Shown here in pieces: positions 9,833 to 19,374 of a DNA stretch of 22,201 bases (the first letter of the stretch is position 1; each line of letters begins with the position of its first letter). This DNA is from Ettlia oleoabundans (Eukaryota; Chlorophyta; Chlorophyceae; Chlamydomonadales). The notes beneath the pieces were generated by a model. The model saw nothing but the letters and a program-made list of their open reading frames with translations, was not told where the DNA came from and ran no database searches. The position numbers were made by a program, and so were the translations under genes. The stretch spans positions 1-22,201 of the forward strand of contig JAAMXP010001375.1 of the NCBI GenBank assembly GCA_019693395.1. Direction: 5' to 3'.

Positions 9833-12800
9833 ATGTTTGATTTTGTGGAGGCGGACTTTGGCAGCAGGCAGCCGCCGGCCAAGTATGAATACACATGCTT
9901 TGATAGTCCCCCAAAAAGGCACAAGAAGTGAGCCTGAGAGCGCTGCGGAACACGCGAGCAGTTTACTGTCGGACTTGGGCTGCCTTGGGCTTCAAACAAC
10001 CGCTTTCGGGAGTCGCACAGAATGACCAGCATGTCACCTAGCCACACAAGGCGGGCGGCAGACAGCCAGACTCGCAGTCTTGCCTCAAGATGGAGGGGCG
10101 GTGGGCGGGGGCCGCTACACTGGCACGTGCACCCCACCGCTTATTCCCCCTGCCATGCTTGCAGGAGCGGGGTGAAAGTACGCAACCGCGATAATCGGCG
10201 GCAAGCTGCTGCAGATCTAGCAGATCTCGACAGCGCCGAGGCTCGGGCGCTCGAGGCGCAGCTGGGTGTAGCGCCACGAGTGCTGCCGCCCCACCTCCGC
10301 TCCTATGCATTGCAGGTGGGCTGGTGGTTGTCTCGACTGCTTGCTGGGTGACATACGTGCTTGTTTTTCTTAGAGCAGCTGATATCAGGGAGACTGAACA
10401 CCTTACCAGACATGTTCAACATGGTCTGCTCCAACAAACTCATTACGGGGCCGAAAGTTTTTCATGTTCATCCTTGCCCCTGCAGCGGCGTAATGCGGCA
10501 TGCTTCTCTGGTCCTGGCATCCTGCCCGGTGAGCAGGAGGTGGGGCACATTGAGTACAAGCTGAGGCTGTTGGACCCCACACCCACACGCTTCCAGCAGC
10601 TGGTAAGAACGGTGGCCTTGGGGCCCCCGCCGCAGCCGCTTTCCCACTCCAGCTGTGGGCAATGAGCAGCGTAGATATGCCAGGCATGGAACGGTCTACA
10701 GTTGAGCCCCAGGGCAGTACCTTGGTTGCCAAGTATGCAGCAGCATGTTCTGGACCATGCCTGCCCACCCTTCGAAGCGCCCCCCATCCCGTGCTTGCCG
10801 CTTCTGCCTAGCCAGCGCCACACACACTGCCTTGCAACTTGCCACTACTTCCACCAAAAACCGCGCGCAGGTCACTCAGTTGAACTGGAGGCTGTCTGAG
10901 GGCGGCGGCGAGTGCCTTTATGTGCTGGGTGTGGAGGACAACGGCCACCCGCGGGGCCTGGATGGCGGCGACCTGCGGGCATCACTCGAGGTGTTGCAGG
11001 CAATGGCGGCAGAGGTCGGGGCGGAGGCGGAAGTACTACAGGTGCAAGGAGGGGTTGTGCTGATGCTGTTTCACAGCTTTATTTGCGGCAGTCCAGGGCG
11101 TTGTTTGCAGCTGCCAATGGCAGTGCAGGGCGTTGTTTGCAGCTGCCAAGCCAGTCTGTGTCCTGAGGGTATTGCCGCTGAGGGCCGGGGACATTGTTCA
11201 CTTCAGAATGAAGTGCTGATGTGCGCTTGCCGTCTCTAGAAAAACTGCATGTAGTCAATCTCTAGTGCTTGTCTGCGAGATTGTAATTGGGTCGACAGCT
11301 CAATTGGCTTTGTTAAGGCTTTGCAAAACAAATATGTATAACCAAAAACTGAAAAAAGTAAAAAAGCTCCTCCTAAAAAAAAATAAGAAAGCTTTGGTAA
11401 AAAACTAGCAGTGCTGACAGCATTTGACCATTAGCAGTAAGCAATGCCTCTCCTGCCCCATGTCAGCTTTCACCCACCTACCCCCTCCCTGCTGCCTGCA
11501 CCTAACTACAGACGCCCCCCGGCAGTGCGGAGGGCCGCCGCTGCGCTGTGGTGCGTGTGGTGCGTACCGCGGCGCCCGCCCTGAATTGCGTCGATCTGAG
11601 AGTGGCTGTGGCTGGAGGCGTGGATAGCGGCAAGTCAACCTTAGTGGGGGTGCTCAGCCACGGAGCGGCCGGTGCACCGCTGCTGGACAACGGGCGGGGC
11701 AGCAGCCGCATGCGCGTGTTCCGACACAAGCACGAGTGTGAGAGCGGGCACACCTCGTCTGTCAGCCTGCAGCAGTGCTGCTACGATGCGGCAGGTACCG
11801 AGCTTGTCGAGTTTGTCATGCTTTGTTGGTGGTGCAGTTTCAGCTGCGCTTGGTGTGATGCTGTGGTGGTGGTGGTGGTGGTGGTGGGTNNNNNNNNNCT
11901 GCTCAGCCACATCGGCCTCCAACCTGACACCAACCTGTCCCGTCCCATCACCCCCCATGTTTCCCCTGGCCCGTGTTTTAGCAGGCCTGTGTCAATCACA
12001 CTGCTTATATTGGTGTTTCTCCATGCTGTTGCAGGCTGCGTGCTCAACTACACCGGCCTCTCTAGCCTGACCCCCGCTGAGGTGGCCGCATCCGCCGCTC
12101 GCATGCTGCGCTTCCTAGACATGGGGGGCCACGAGCGCTTCAGCAAGACCCTGCTGCACGGCCTCACTGCCATGCTGCCCGACTATGTGCTGCTCTGTGT
12201 GTCGGCGGTGGCAGGTGGGTGGGCGGGTGCGCATTGGCATGAGGGAATGGGTACCTGCTGCCCTGGGTGCGTGCGTGCATGCATGCATCTGTGCCTATTG
12301 CCTGGATGTGCATGTTCGCTTGGATGGGTGCTGGATGGTGGGTGTGGTGGGGATATTTGCGTCACCCAGGCTGAATACCCGTGTTCTTCACATGCTCCTC
12401 TCCCTGCCCTCCACGGTTTGTGCGACCACAGGCGTGTCTTGGGCGACGCGGGAGCACCTGGCCGTGGCTTTGGCCCTAGGGGTGCCGCTCCTTGTTACCA
12501 TCACGAAAACCGACATGGCCAGCGAGGCGGCGGTGGCGGAGGTAGCAGACGACATCAGGTGGGCGCAGCAGGAACCCACCCTTGTGTTGTCTATTGTGTC
12601 ACTTGAAAACCTTGTGCATGTGCCAGCCTCCTGTGGATGGCTTGGGTCTGGGGGTTGCACACCAGCTGCCTAGCAGCAGGGATCCCGCTATTTTGCGGTA
12701 CTGGCATCACAATGCCCAGTGATGCACGTTGGGATGTGGTTGGGTGCTGCTGCGGCATGAAATGCACAGCTCTGTGCTTCAATTTGATCACCACCTGTCC

Positions 12801-15800
12801 TCCCGCTGCAGGAGCTTGCTTGCAGCGGCTGTGCGGCAGGGCGGGGGCCCCTTGGTTGACCCCGCCTCCCTGGCTCCGATGGTACAGAGTGAGGCACAGG
12901 CAGTACAGCTGGCTGCCCGCATGCACCGCAGCAGGATCGTGGCGCCTGGCGACAGCTTGTGTGTGCCGCTGTTTCTAACCTCAGCTGTCACAGGGGCCAG
13001 CTTGCAGCTGCTGCACGCTTTCTTCAACGCTCTGCCACCACCCAGCACCAGCGGCGGGGGTGGCGGCGCTGCGGTTGTTGACGGCATGCAGGGCTGGCGT
13101 GTACAACAGCAGGGGGAGCAGAAGCAGGAGAAGCAGCTACAGCGACAGCTACAGCAGAGGGGAGGGGCAGCCGAGGCTGGAAACATCAGCAGCTCGCTGA
13201 GCCTGCTCGGATCGCAGCAGGCACAGCAGGAGCCGACGCATTTTCAGATTGACGGTTCATTTGATGTCCCTGATGTCGGCACAGGCAAGCGCTGTTACAC
13301 TGGTGTGGGTTGCTTCGTTTGCCTCTGCTGGTCCAGTCTGCGGTTGAGGTGTGCTGACAGAGAAAAGGTCCATCAAAGCGGGCATGCTTGAGCAGGCAGC
13401 GTGCAAGGTGGGGTAGTGGCTATGTTTAGTGACAGGCAACCACCCCTCTGGGTTGCTGCTTGCAGTGTACAGCGGCACTGTGGTGTCGGGCAGCATCGGC
13501 ATCGGTCAGCAGCTTCTGCTGGGCCCGCTGGATGGCGGCGCCTTCCGCCGGGTGGCTGTCACAGGCATCCACCGATTCAAGGTTGATGTTCAAGCCGCGC
13601 ATCAGGGCCAACACGCCACGGTGGCTGTGCAGCCGTTGGGAGGGGGGCCCAGTGGGGTCGAGCCGGCAGCTGGGCAGAACACAGCAGCGGCGGCAGCGAC
13701 AGCGGAGGGAGAAGCTGCGGCAGGCATCGCCGATGGTGAGGAGCAGCAAGGGCGGGTGCAGCTGCCGTCACGGGCAGATAGCGCGGGCTGCCTGCACGCC
13801 TGGATGCAGCAGTCGAGTTCCAGCAGCACCTCGGCTGTGGCAATACAATGCCCACGGGGGGCTGTACTGCCGCCCTCAGCTGCCGCTGGGGCACCCAGCA
13901 GCAGCTTAACAGCGCAGCTGTCACGTTCGCAACAGCTGGCAGGCCCCTTGTTGCCGCCGTCCGTCTTGAGGGAAGACAGCCTGCCACGCCACTGGGGCTC
14001 CTCACCACAGCTGGCTGCTGTTCCCACAAGCAGCGCCCCGGCACCCCGCCCACGCAAGGTGAGCACGCAGCTCAGCCTAAGCATGCGCCCCCCCCAGCAG
14101 TGCAGCCCGCAGCAGCCTGCTCTGTCTTTGCTGCATCAAGCTATGTGTAGCCACATGCCCATTGAGTAGCAGCCACATGGCGCCACAGTAGTGCGCTCAA
14201 AACGGCTAACGGCCTGACGACGTTAACCTGTTGTGTTGGTAACTGGCCAGTTCTCTGACACTGCATTCCATTGACTGCATTGTTTGACTCCTCCCTCTGC
14301 GTCCCCCCGCTTGCTGCTACCGCCCCGGTTGCTGGGCCAATGCAGGGTGCTGTGCTGCTTGACCCCAGCCTATCACCCACCGCCTGCACTCAGTTTGAGG
14401 CGGTGCTGGTGCTGATGGGGGGCCACTGGCCTGCCAGGGGCCTGCTGTCAGGTAGGTTAGGTGGGGCACACTTGCCCACCCGCAACATTTGTTTGTGGTT
14501 GTTTGTGGTATGCAAGTTAGAAGTGAGCGGCAGGGCGTTTACATGCTTTTGATGCCGTTGGGGAAGACGCTGCTGACAGGTATCACTCCGTTTCTTAGCC
14601 GCTCCCCTTGCCTACCTCTGCAGCTCTCTCCAATGCTCTCCCTCCCCGCCCCCCACCTGCAGGCTGCTACCCTCCAGAAGGGGAGCAGGATGAGCCGGAT
14701 CCAAATCTTGCGCCCTCGGGAGGCTCATTCGATCTCTCGCTAGTCACTGCAGTCAGCCACGGCGGCGACGGCTTGGCGGGTGGCAGCGTAGGCGCTCAGC
14801 GGCCGCACAGCCTCGGGTCTGGGAGGGTGAGTGGATGCCTGGTCCACACACCTATTTGCTGTGCTATGGACCTGTGCTGTTGTGCCGTTGTCATGGTGTG
14901 CTTGCCCTGTGCTGCCGTCCCCGTCGTGGATAGATTGCTCACCCCCAAAAACTGGTGGAAGAGCCGTAACCCTGCCATCTGTCCACCGTCATCGTCTGCC
15001 TTGGCTCTGTGCCCACTCGCTTACATGTATGTTTTTGTTTGTTCGCTCACCTGCCTAGGGCCTCCCTCCCACGCACACACCCACCACCACCACCACCACC
15101 ACCATCTGTCTGCAGCTTCATCGTGCCGCCTCCCGCCGCCGCCTGGCCGCCTACATACCAGTCATCCACTGCGGCAGCATCCGCCAGGCTGCCCAGGTCC
15201 TGGCAATGCGCGAGCTGCCGCTCCCGCTGCACTGGGGCGGCAACCTTGACGGTGGCGGCGGCCACAGCGGCAACAACAGCGACAGCGGCAACAACAACAG
15301 CAGCAGCAGCAGCGGCAGCAGCAGTGTCCCGGAGAGGGCAGGCAGCTGTGAGGAAGTTGACCCTGGGTGCGGCTTTGAAGTGGACGAGTTGCTGTTGGCA
15401 CTGGATTTGCTGGCGGAGCCGTCTGCAAGAAGCGACCATGCTGTGCATGCTCAGCATGCCATGCACCGGGACCCACGCCAGCTGGCAGGCGCAGTAGCAG
15501 CGGCGGGCGTGCTGCTGCCGTGTGCGCTGCCCCGCCCTGCATTTGACGGTGCCAGGAGTGGCGCGGGTGGCAGTGGCGGCTCTACGGGCGCCCACGGCAC
15601 GAGCTCCGCATCTGGCGCCGGCAGCAGCGGTGCAGGGAGCGGCGCAGGGACGCCAGTCACGCCTGCCGCCACTCCAGTGCTGGCCTCCTCCACAGGAGGC
15701 GGCAGCGTCAGCATCAGCCCTGCTGGCATCCATCTGGCAGCAGCTCTGGAGCGGCAGCGATCTTTCCTCCCCAGCGAAGATGTCGGCTGCCTGGCTGCCG

Positions 15801-16195
15801 TCACCTTCAGCTTCATGCACCAGCCGGGTGGGTGGCACGCACCATTGTTCCTCATGGAGCAACAGCTGTGGAACAAACCAGGGGCACAGTGGCAATCCGC
15901 TGTGCTGTGGTTCTGCTGGTCATGCATAGTCGTCACATCCAACATGGGAGTGCTCTAGCAGGAGGGTTGCTGACGTTCCGTGGACTCAAGCCACGCCGCA
16001 TCTGCACTGACTGTCTGGGGTCACGTCACCTGTAGACCTCACACCTCACCGACCCTCTTATGTGCGTTGTGTGTCGCTGCAGAGTGGCTGGTGGAGGGTG
16101 CTCGCCTGATAGTAAGGGACAGGACCACCGGCCGTACTGCTGGCGCAGGATACATCGCGGCTGTGCGCAAGGCAGCCCCGGAGGCTTGGCAATGA
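9833..16195 (+). CDS. GTPBP1/GTPBP2-like translational GTPase
   Basis: The 1094-residue product belongs to the elongation-factor-like GTPases. Animal members act in mRNA surveillance and relief of stalled ribosomes; the role in this alga is inferred. Exons: 9833-9927, 10165-10315, 10486-10602, 10871-11041, 11512-11794, 12035-12214, 12432-12558, 12812-13284, 13466-14058, 14346-14451, 14663-14826, 15116-15827, 16083-16195. The N-terminal domain holds [20 protein letters not shown] and [11 protein letters not shown]. GTPase motifs are GVDSGKST (P-loop, 214-221), GHTSSVS (switch I), DMGGH (301-305), TKTD in place of NKxD (357-360) and TSAVTG (431-436). [14 protein letters not shown] follows DMGGH as in the family. 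Beta-barrel domain II starts at [15 protein letters not shown]; domain III starts at [12 protein letters not shown] and ends with [13 protein letters not shown]. Low-complexity inserts interrupt both barrels, making it far longer than the roughly 600-residue animal proteins. An in-frame TAG at 9818 precedes the ATG. A longer N-terminus from ATG 9716 would need a 50-base intron and is less likely. Confidence 0.85.
11087..11149 (+). repeat. 32-base tandem duplication in GTPase intron 4
   Basis: Two adjacent copies, 11087-11118 and 11119-11149 (last base differing), both begin GGCAGT and contain GGGCGTTGTTTGCAGCTGCC. They differ at 11093 (C) versus 11125 (G) and at the unit boundary. Confidence 0.9.
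11282..11286 (+). terminator. Possible intronic TGTAA polyadenylation motif
   Basis: This TGTAA is 42 bases past the TAG that closes the frame running on from exon 4, and just upstream of an A-rich tract. It could end a short transcript, but a five-base motif also occurs by chance. Confidence 0.3.
11863..11898 (+). repeat. GTG trinucleotide repeat ending in a run of Ns
   Basis: A (GTG)n tract runs to 11889, followed by nine Ns at 11890-11898, inside intron 5 of the GTPase gene (11795-12034). The Ns mark an unresolved base run or assembly gap, so the true repeat and intron length are unknown. The flanking exons are unaffected. Confidence 0.9.
13285..13465 (+). other. GC-AG intron 8 of the GTPase gene
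   Basis: The exon ends ACAG and the intron starts GCAAGC and ends TTGCAG. Splicing here gives VPDVGT followed by VYSGTVVSG, which aligns without a gap to the start of domain II in the family. A GT donor at 13303, 18 bases downstream and in the same phase, would add GKRCYT. Confidence 0.75.
15080..15103 (+). repeat. CAC trinucleotide microsatellite
   Basis: About eight CAC/ACC units lie just before the TGTCTGCAG acceptor of GTPase exon 12. They form part of the pyrimidine-rich acceptor region. Length variation between strains is likely. Confidence 0.8.
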
Positions 16196-16967
16196 CGTGC
16201 CACCCCACCGCCGCGCTTTTGCTCCGCTATAGCACCGCAACCCTAGACTCAATCCCCTGTGCTCTCCGGAATGCTGGCCCCGTATATAGTGCTGCAGAGC
16301 AAGTAGTAGCGCAAGCAACCCATCCAAACCCTGTTTTGTTTCCTAACTCAGCTTTTGCTTCAATTGTATGCATGCAGCGTGCACCACATTGAATGCCGTT
16401 GCCTTGCTTGTTGTCGTGGCACTGCCCTCCGGCTCACTCCCAGTTCTGCCCCTCTTGTGCTGCTGACATCCACTGTTGTGCTGTATTACTTCCGGGGTGC
16501 TTCCTTCTGTTGTATCTACTACTGCCGCAGGTGGTAGTATTGTTGCTGGGGTTTCTTGTATGCATATGCACGACTGGTTGCTCCCCCGCTCCTGGCAGCC
16601 GGTTTTTTTGACCGTTATTGGCTCAGGGTGTCTGTAATGTTTTGAACCATTGTGTGCGCTCTCTTGTACCTTGCTGCCATGTGAACGCTGGCCAAGGGTG
16701 ATGTCTGGTAGGACCTTGTGGAATTCTTATGGAAGGAGCTGGAACAGTTAGTTGTGTGCGGCTTAGCCAGCTGGCGGGCGGGCATGCTGGGTTCCTGGCT
16801 GTGCACATTGTTCAGGGTTGCGCAATGCACGCACGTACGAACGACTGCAAACATGTTTAGACACTTTACTTTCACTTTACTAGTTGCTCTGCCGCTGCCG
16901 CTTGCGTTCCACGTCTGCTCTGCCTCTGGCGCACACTGCCCAGGATTGGGGGGTCTTGTTCCAGCAT
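16196..16967 (+). other. 3' UTR of the GTPase gene and leader of the next gene
   Basis: Several short frames are open here, but none shows a recognisable protein or splices sensibly to a neighbour. A TGTAA at 16633-16637 is the best poly(A) signal for the upstream gene. The remaining 330 bases hold the promoter and 5' UTR of the downstream gene; no clear promoter motif was seen. Confidence 0.6.
16633..16637 (+). terminator. TGTAA polyadenylation motif, GTPase gene
   Basis: This motif is about 440 bases after the TGA stop at 16193-16195. I did not note a closer TGTAA in this UTR. Confidence 0.5.
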
Positions 16968-19374
16968 ATGCTAAGCAAGTGTAGTCCCGCAGTTGGCCAC
17001 TGTAGCGGCGCGCCGCGCCCGTGCATAGCTCGCCATGGACGGCTGACAACGCTGGTTCCAGCGGCGTACAGGAACCAGAACGGTCACACCGTGGAAGCCG
17101 CTCAGAAGGCCCTTGCCGCCTGCGCGGCGTCCTTGGTGCTGGGCGCTGCCAGCACAGCAACCGCCGCTGCAGTGTCTGGGTGAGCCTGTGACAGGTTGTA
17201 TGAAACTTGCTGTGGAAGCACAGGTCAGGAGCAAATACCATGCTCCAATATGATATTTGCACCCCAGAGAAACATTGCATCCCGCAATGCTGCAGAGGAG
17301 GTGCTGTGGAGCTGGAAGGCACCGTGCCCCTCAAGAGGGCGGTGGTGGAAGACATGCTGGTGCAGCGGCTCACAGACAGGCAAGCAACGCACAGCCAACA
17401 AACCTCTCAGTAGTATGAGCGACATTTGCAACGTGCCAAGCATCGTCTTGTTATTGGTTGGGGACCAGCAGCGAACCTGCGTTCCCCCGCGTAGCTGCAC
17501 ACCTGCCTGCTTGTTGTTGCCATATCTGCAGGCTGCACTCCCTGTCAGACAGCCAGCTGGCGGAGATCTTGGAACAGCTGCTGCAGGATGACGTGGGGTG
17601 CTTCCCACTGGAGCTCCTGCAGCAACAAAAGCCGCTGATGCTGCCTCAGGCGGCCCCCTGGCAGTGGCCCCAGCAGCCGTCACAGCAGCAGCCACAGTCG
17701 CAGCAACCGGCGCCGCCACCAGAGGAGCAGGGCTCCAGCCGGGCAGAGACGCCCGACAGGGCGCTGCCAGCGCCGCCTTCCCAGCAGCAGGGCATGGCCG
17801 GTGCTGCCAGCGCCTCGAGTGAGAGCACAACCACAAGCGGCATCAGCGGCAGCGAGGGTTCCAGCAGCAGCAGCAACAGCAGTGATATGAGCGGCGACAC
17901 CGAGTTGCAGGACAGCGCAGATGTAACTCAGCAGCTGCTGCAGCAGTTCCAGAAACAGCTGGAGGCGCGAGGCGGCGGCACTGGCGCTTCCAGTGGACGT
18001 CTTGCCAGCGACAGCGGCACTGGTAGGTTGCTGGCGGCGCTGGATGAAGCGGGTGGCTGGCGCCTGGCTGTCTTGGCGGTTGTGGGCCCTGCAGTGCTGA
18101 TTGCCAGCCTGGCAAAGCTGACAGGCAGCAAGGACAAGCCGCAGAAGCAGCAGCGGCAGCAGCAGGAGCAGCAAGCACAGGGACGGGTACAGGAGGAGGC
18201 CGGCAGCACGCTTTCTTCTGAGGGCGCAGCACAGCAGGCACAGCCGCGCTGGCGGCAGCCAGCAGCGGCAGCAGCCACACCACTGGAGCCTAGCAACCAG
18301 CAGCAGCAGCAGCAGGAGCAGGAGCGCTGGCCTTGGTCCTTCTTGTCTTGGCTGTTTCCACCACAGCGGGGCTGCGGAGCTGAGGAGCCGCAAGGGGCGG
18401 CAGCCATCACTGCCAATCCTGGCCCCACAGCAGCAATTGACAGCCGTGATGAGGCAGCGACTGCCGCCGCTGCCAGCTGGCAAGCAGCGCCATCAGCGGA
18501 CGACTCCACTCCTCAGCAGTGGGAGGGAGCAGCGCAGGGCCAGCTGCCTCCACCTCCCCCCCTTCCCCCCGGCTATGCTGCGCCCTTGGCACCCGTCAAC
18601 GACAGCAACAGCGCAGAGACGGGCGAAGCGGCGCCTGGCGCCATCCTTTGGCAGCGAAAGGAGCCTGCTTCCCCTCCAGGCACCAACAGCCTAGCATCAA
18701 GCGGCTTGGCAGCGGAGGATGGCAGTGACACCATCTTGTGGAGGCGTGCTGAGCCTGCTGAGCAGCCTGCTGGGCCTGCCCTTCCGGTGCCACCTCCGCT
18801 GCCGCAGCACATTGTGGGAAATGAACTGGCGGCATTGGCCGAAGATCCAGCTTCTGCGGGTGGCAGGACAGGTCAGCACAGCAACTCGCTTGCAGCGGGC
18901 AGCACCAGCATCAACGGAGGCAGCAGCACCAACAGCAGCAGCGGCGGTGGCGGGGGTGTAGATTTGTGGCGCGTGCCTCTGGAGCAGCTACGGTCAGCCG
19001 GCATGGCACCCACTGCTGGCCCTGTTTTGGAATCAGCTGCAGCTGGAGAGGAACCAAGCAGCAATGGCAGCGGCGCAAAACCAATGCAAGGGAAGGGTGA
19101 TGTTGCTCTCAATGCAACCGCTCCTTCTGCACCCACGGCCACCAATGGGGCAGACAGCGTGGCAGCCAGCGGTGCTCCTGCGGCTTCAACAAACGGCAGC
19201 AGCCCGGGATTTGCGGCGTCTGCACCGGTCTTGAGCCGGCGGCAGTCTGGGTCTGTGTCGCATGATGCTGCCCTGGATAATGCTGAGCCTGCGGGCTGGC
19301 TGGGGCGGTTGCAGCACGTCAGCCGGCGCAGCGGTGCAGGAACGCCTGCTGGCAGCCGGGAAGTTGATGAATAG
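16968..19374 (+). CDS. Unrecognised, probably plastid-targeted low-complexity membrane protein
   Basis: Exons 16968-17179, 17296-17379 and 17532-19374 join in frame to 712 residues ending in TAG. I do not recognise the family. Residues 1-45 are rich in Ser, Arg, Ala and Pro with one acidic residue (Glu43), like a chloroplast transit peptide. Residues about 47-68 (KALAACAASLVLGAASTATA) are hydrophobic and end in Ala-rich AxA sites, like a thylakoid-transfer signal. Next comes the only ordinary globular-looking part: VELEGTVPLKRAVVEDMLVQ, then LHSLSDSQLAEILEQLLQDD. A second hydrophobic segment is at about 275-296 (WRLAVLAVVGPAVLIASLAK). The rest is Gln-, Ser-, Ala- and Pro-rich. The ILW motif appears at about 470 and 500, with a weaker DLWR at 576. 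An in-frame TAG at 16881 precedes the ATG. Intron 2 has a GC donor. The exon 3 frame is solid; the exon 1 and 2 joins and the targeting are inference. Confidence 0.6.
17380..17531 (+). other. GC-AG intron 2 of the plastid-targeted orphan gene
   Basis: The exon ends ACAG, the intron starts GCAAGC and ends CTGCAG. The donor decamer is the same as that of the GC-AG intron at 13285. The join keeps phase (VQRLTDR then LHSLSDSQ). I saw no GT donor nearby that clearly does better. Confidence 0.6.
18643..18759 (+). repeat. Two copies of an ILWxRxEPA peptide motif
   Basis: ILWQRKEPA (18643-18669) and ILWRRAEPA (18733-18759) lie 30 codons apart in the orphan's low-complexity region. A related VDLWRVPLEQL begins at 18958. 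These are the most ordered residues in that half of the protein. Confidence 0.75.

Larger units (their letters stand above)
11042..11511 (+). other. Intron 4 of the GTPase gene, with open read-through frame and A-rich island
   Basis: This 470-base intron runs from GTGCAA to TACAG. Its first 198 bases continue the reading frame of exon 4 to a TAG at 11237-11239. A TGTAA at 11282-11286 follows. An A-rich segment lies at about 11321-11408; I count 22 G/C in its 88 bases, which is very unlike the surroundings. A 32-base tandem duplication sits at 11087-11149. Confidence 0.75.

Noticed and set aside
11863..11898. Poly-Val coding tract
   Set aside because: It is open only because a GTG repeat has no stops. 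It lies in an intron with good splice sites, and the family alignment skips it.
12185..12673. 162-codon + strand frame spanning GTPase exon 7
   Set aside because: It shares the exon 7 frame but also includes flanking intron sequence. The donor at 12559 and acceptor at 12431 delimit the real coding part.
15047..15895. 282-codon open frame on the - strand
   Set aside because: It lies opposite exon 12 of the GTPase gene. Its Ala/Gly/Cys-rich product comes from the complement of repetitive GCN/GGC codons and resembles no family.
16355..16611. Small + strand frames after the GTPase gene
   Set aside because: Cys- and Leu-rich products in a UTR-like region with no homology I can see and no splice link to a gene.
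17207..17413. Alternative start of the orphan gene at ATG 17207
   Set aside because: It shares the frame of exon 2 but would lose the targeting-like exon 1, and its first 30 residues look like intron. It remains a minor possibility.
17680..18483. 267-codon open frame on the - strand
   Set aside because: It is antisense to the CAG-rich exon 3 of the orphan gene. Its runs of Leu and Cys reflect reversed Gln and Ala codons.
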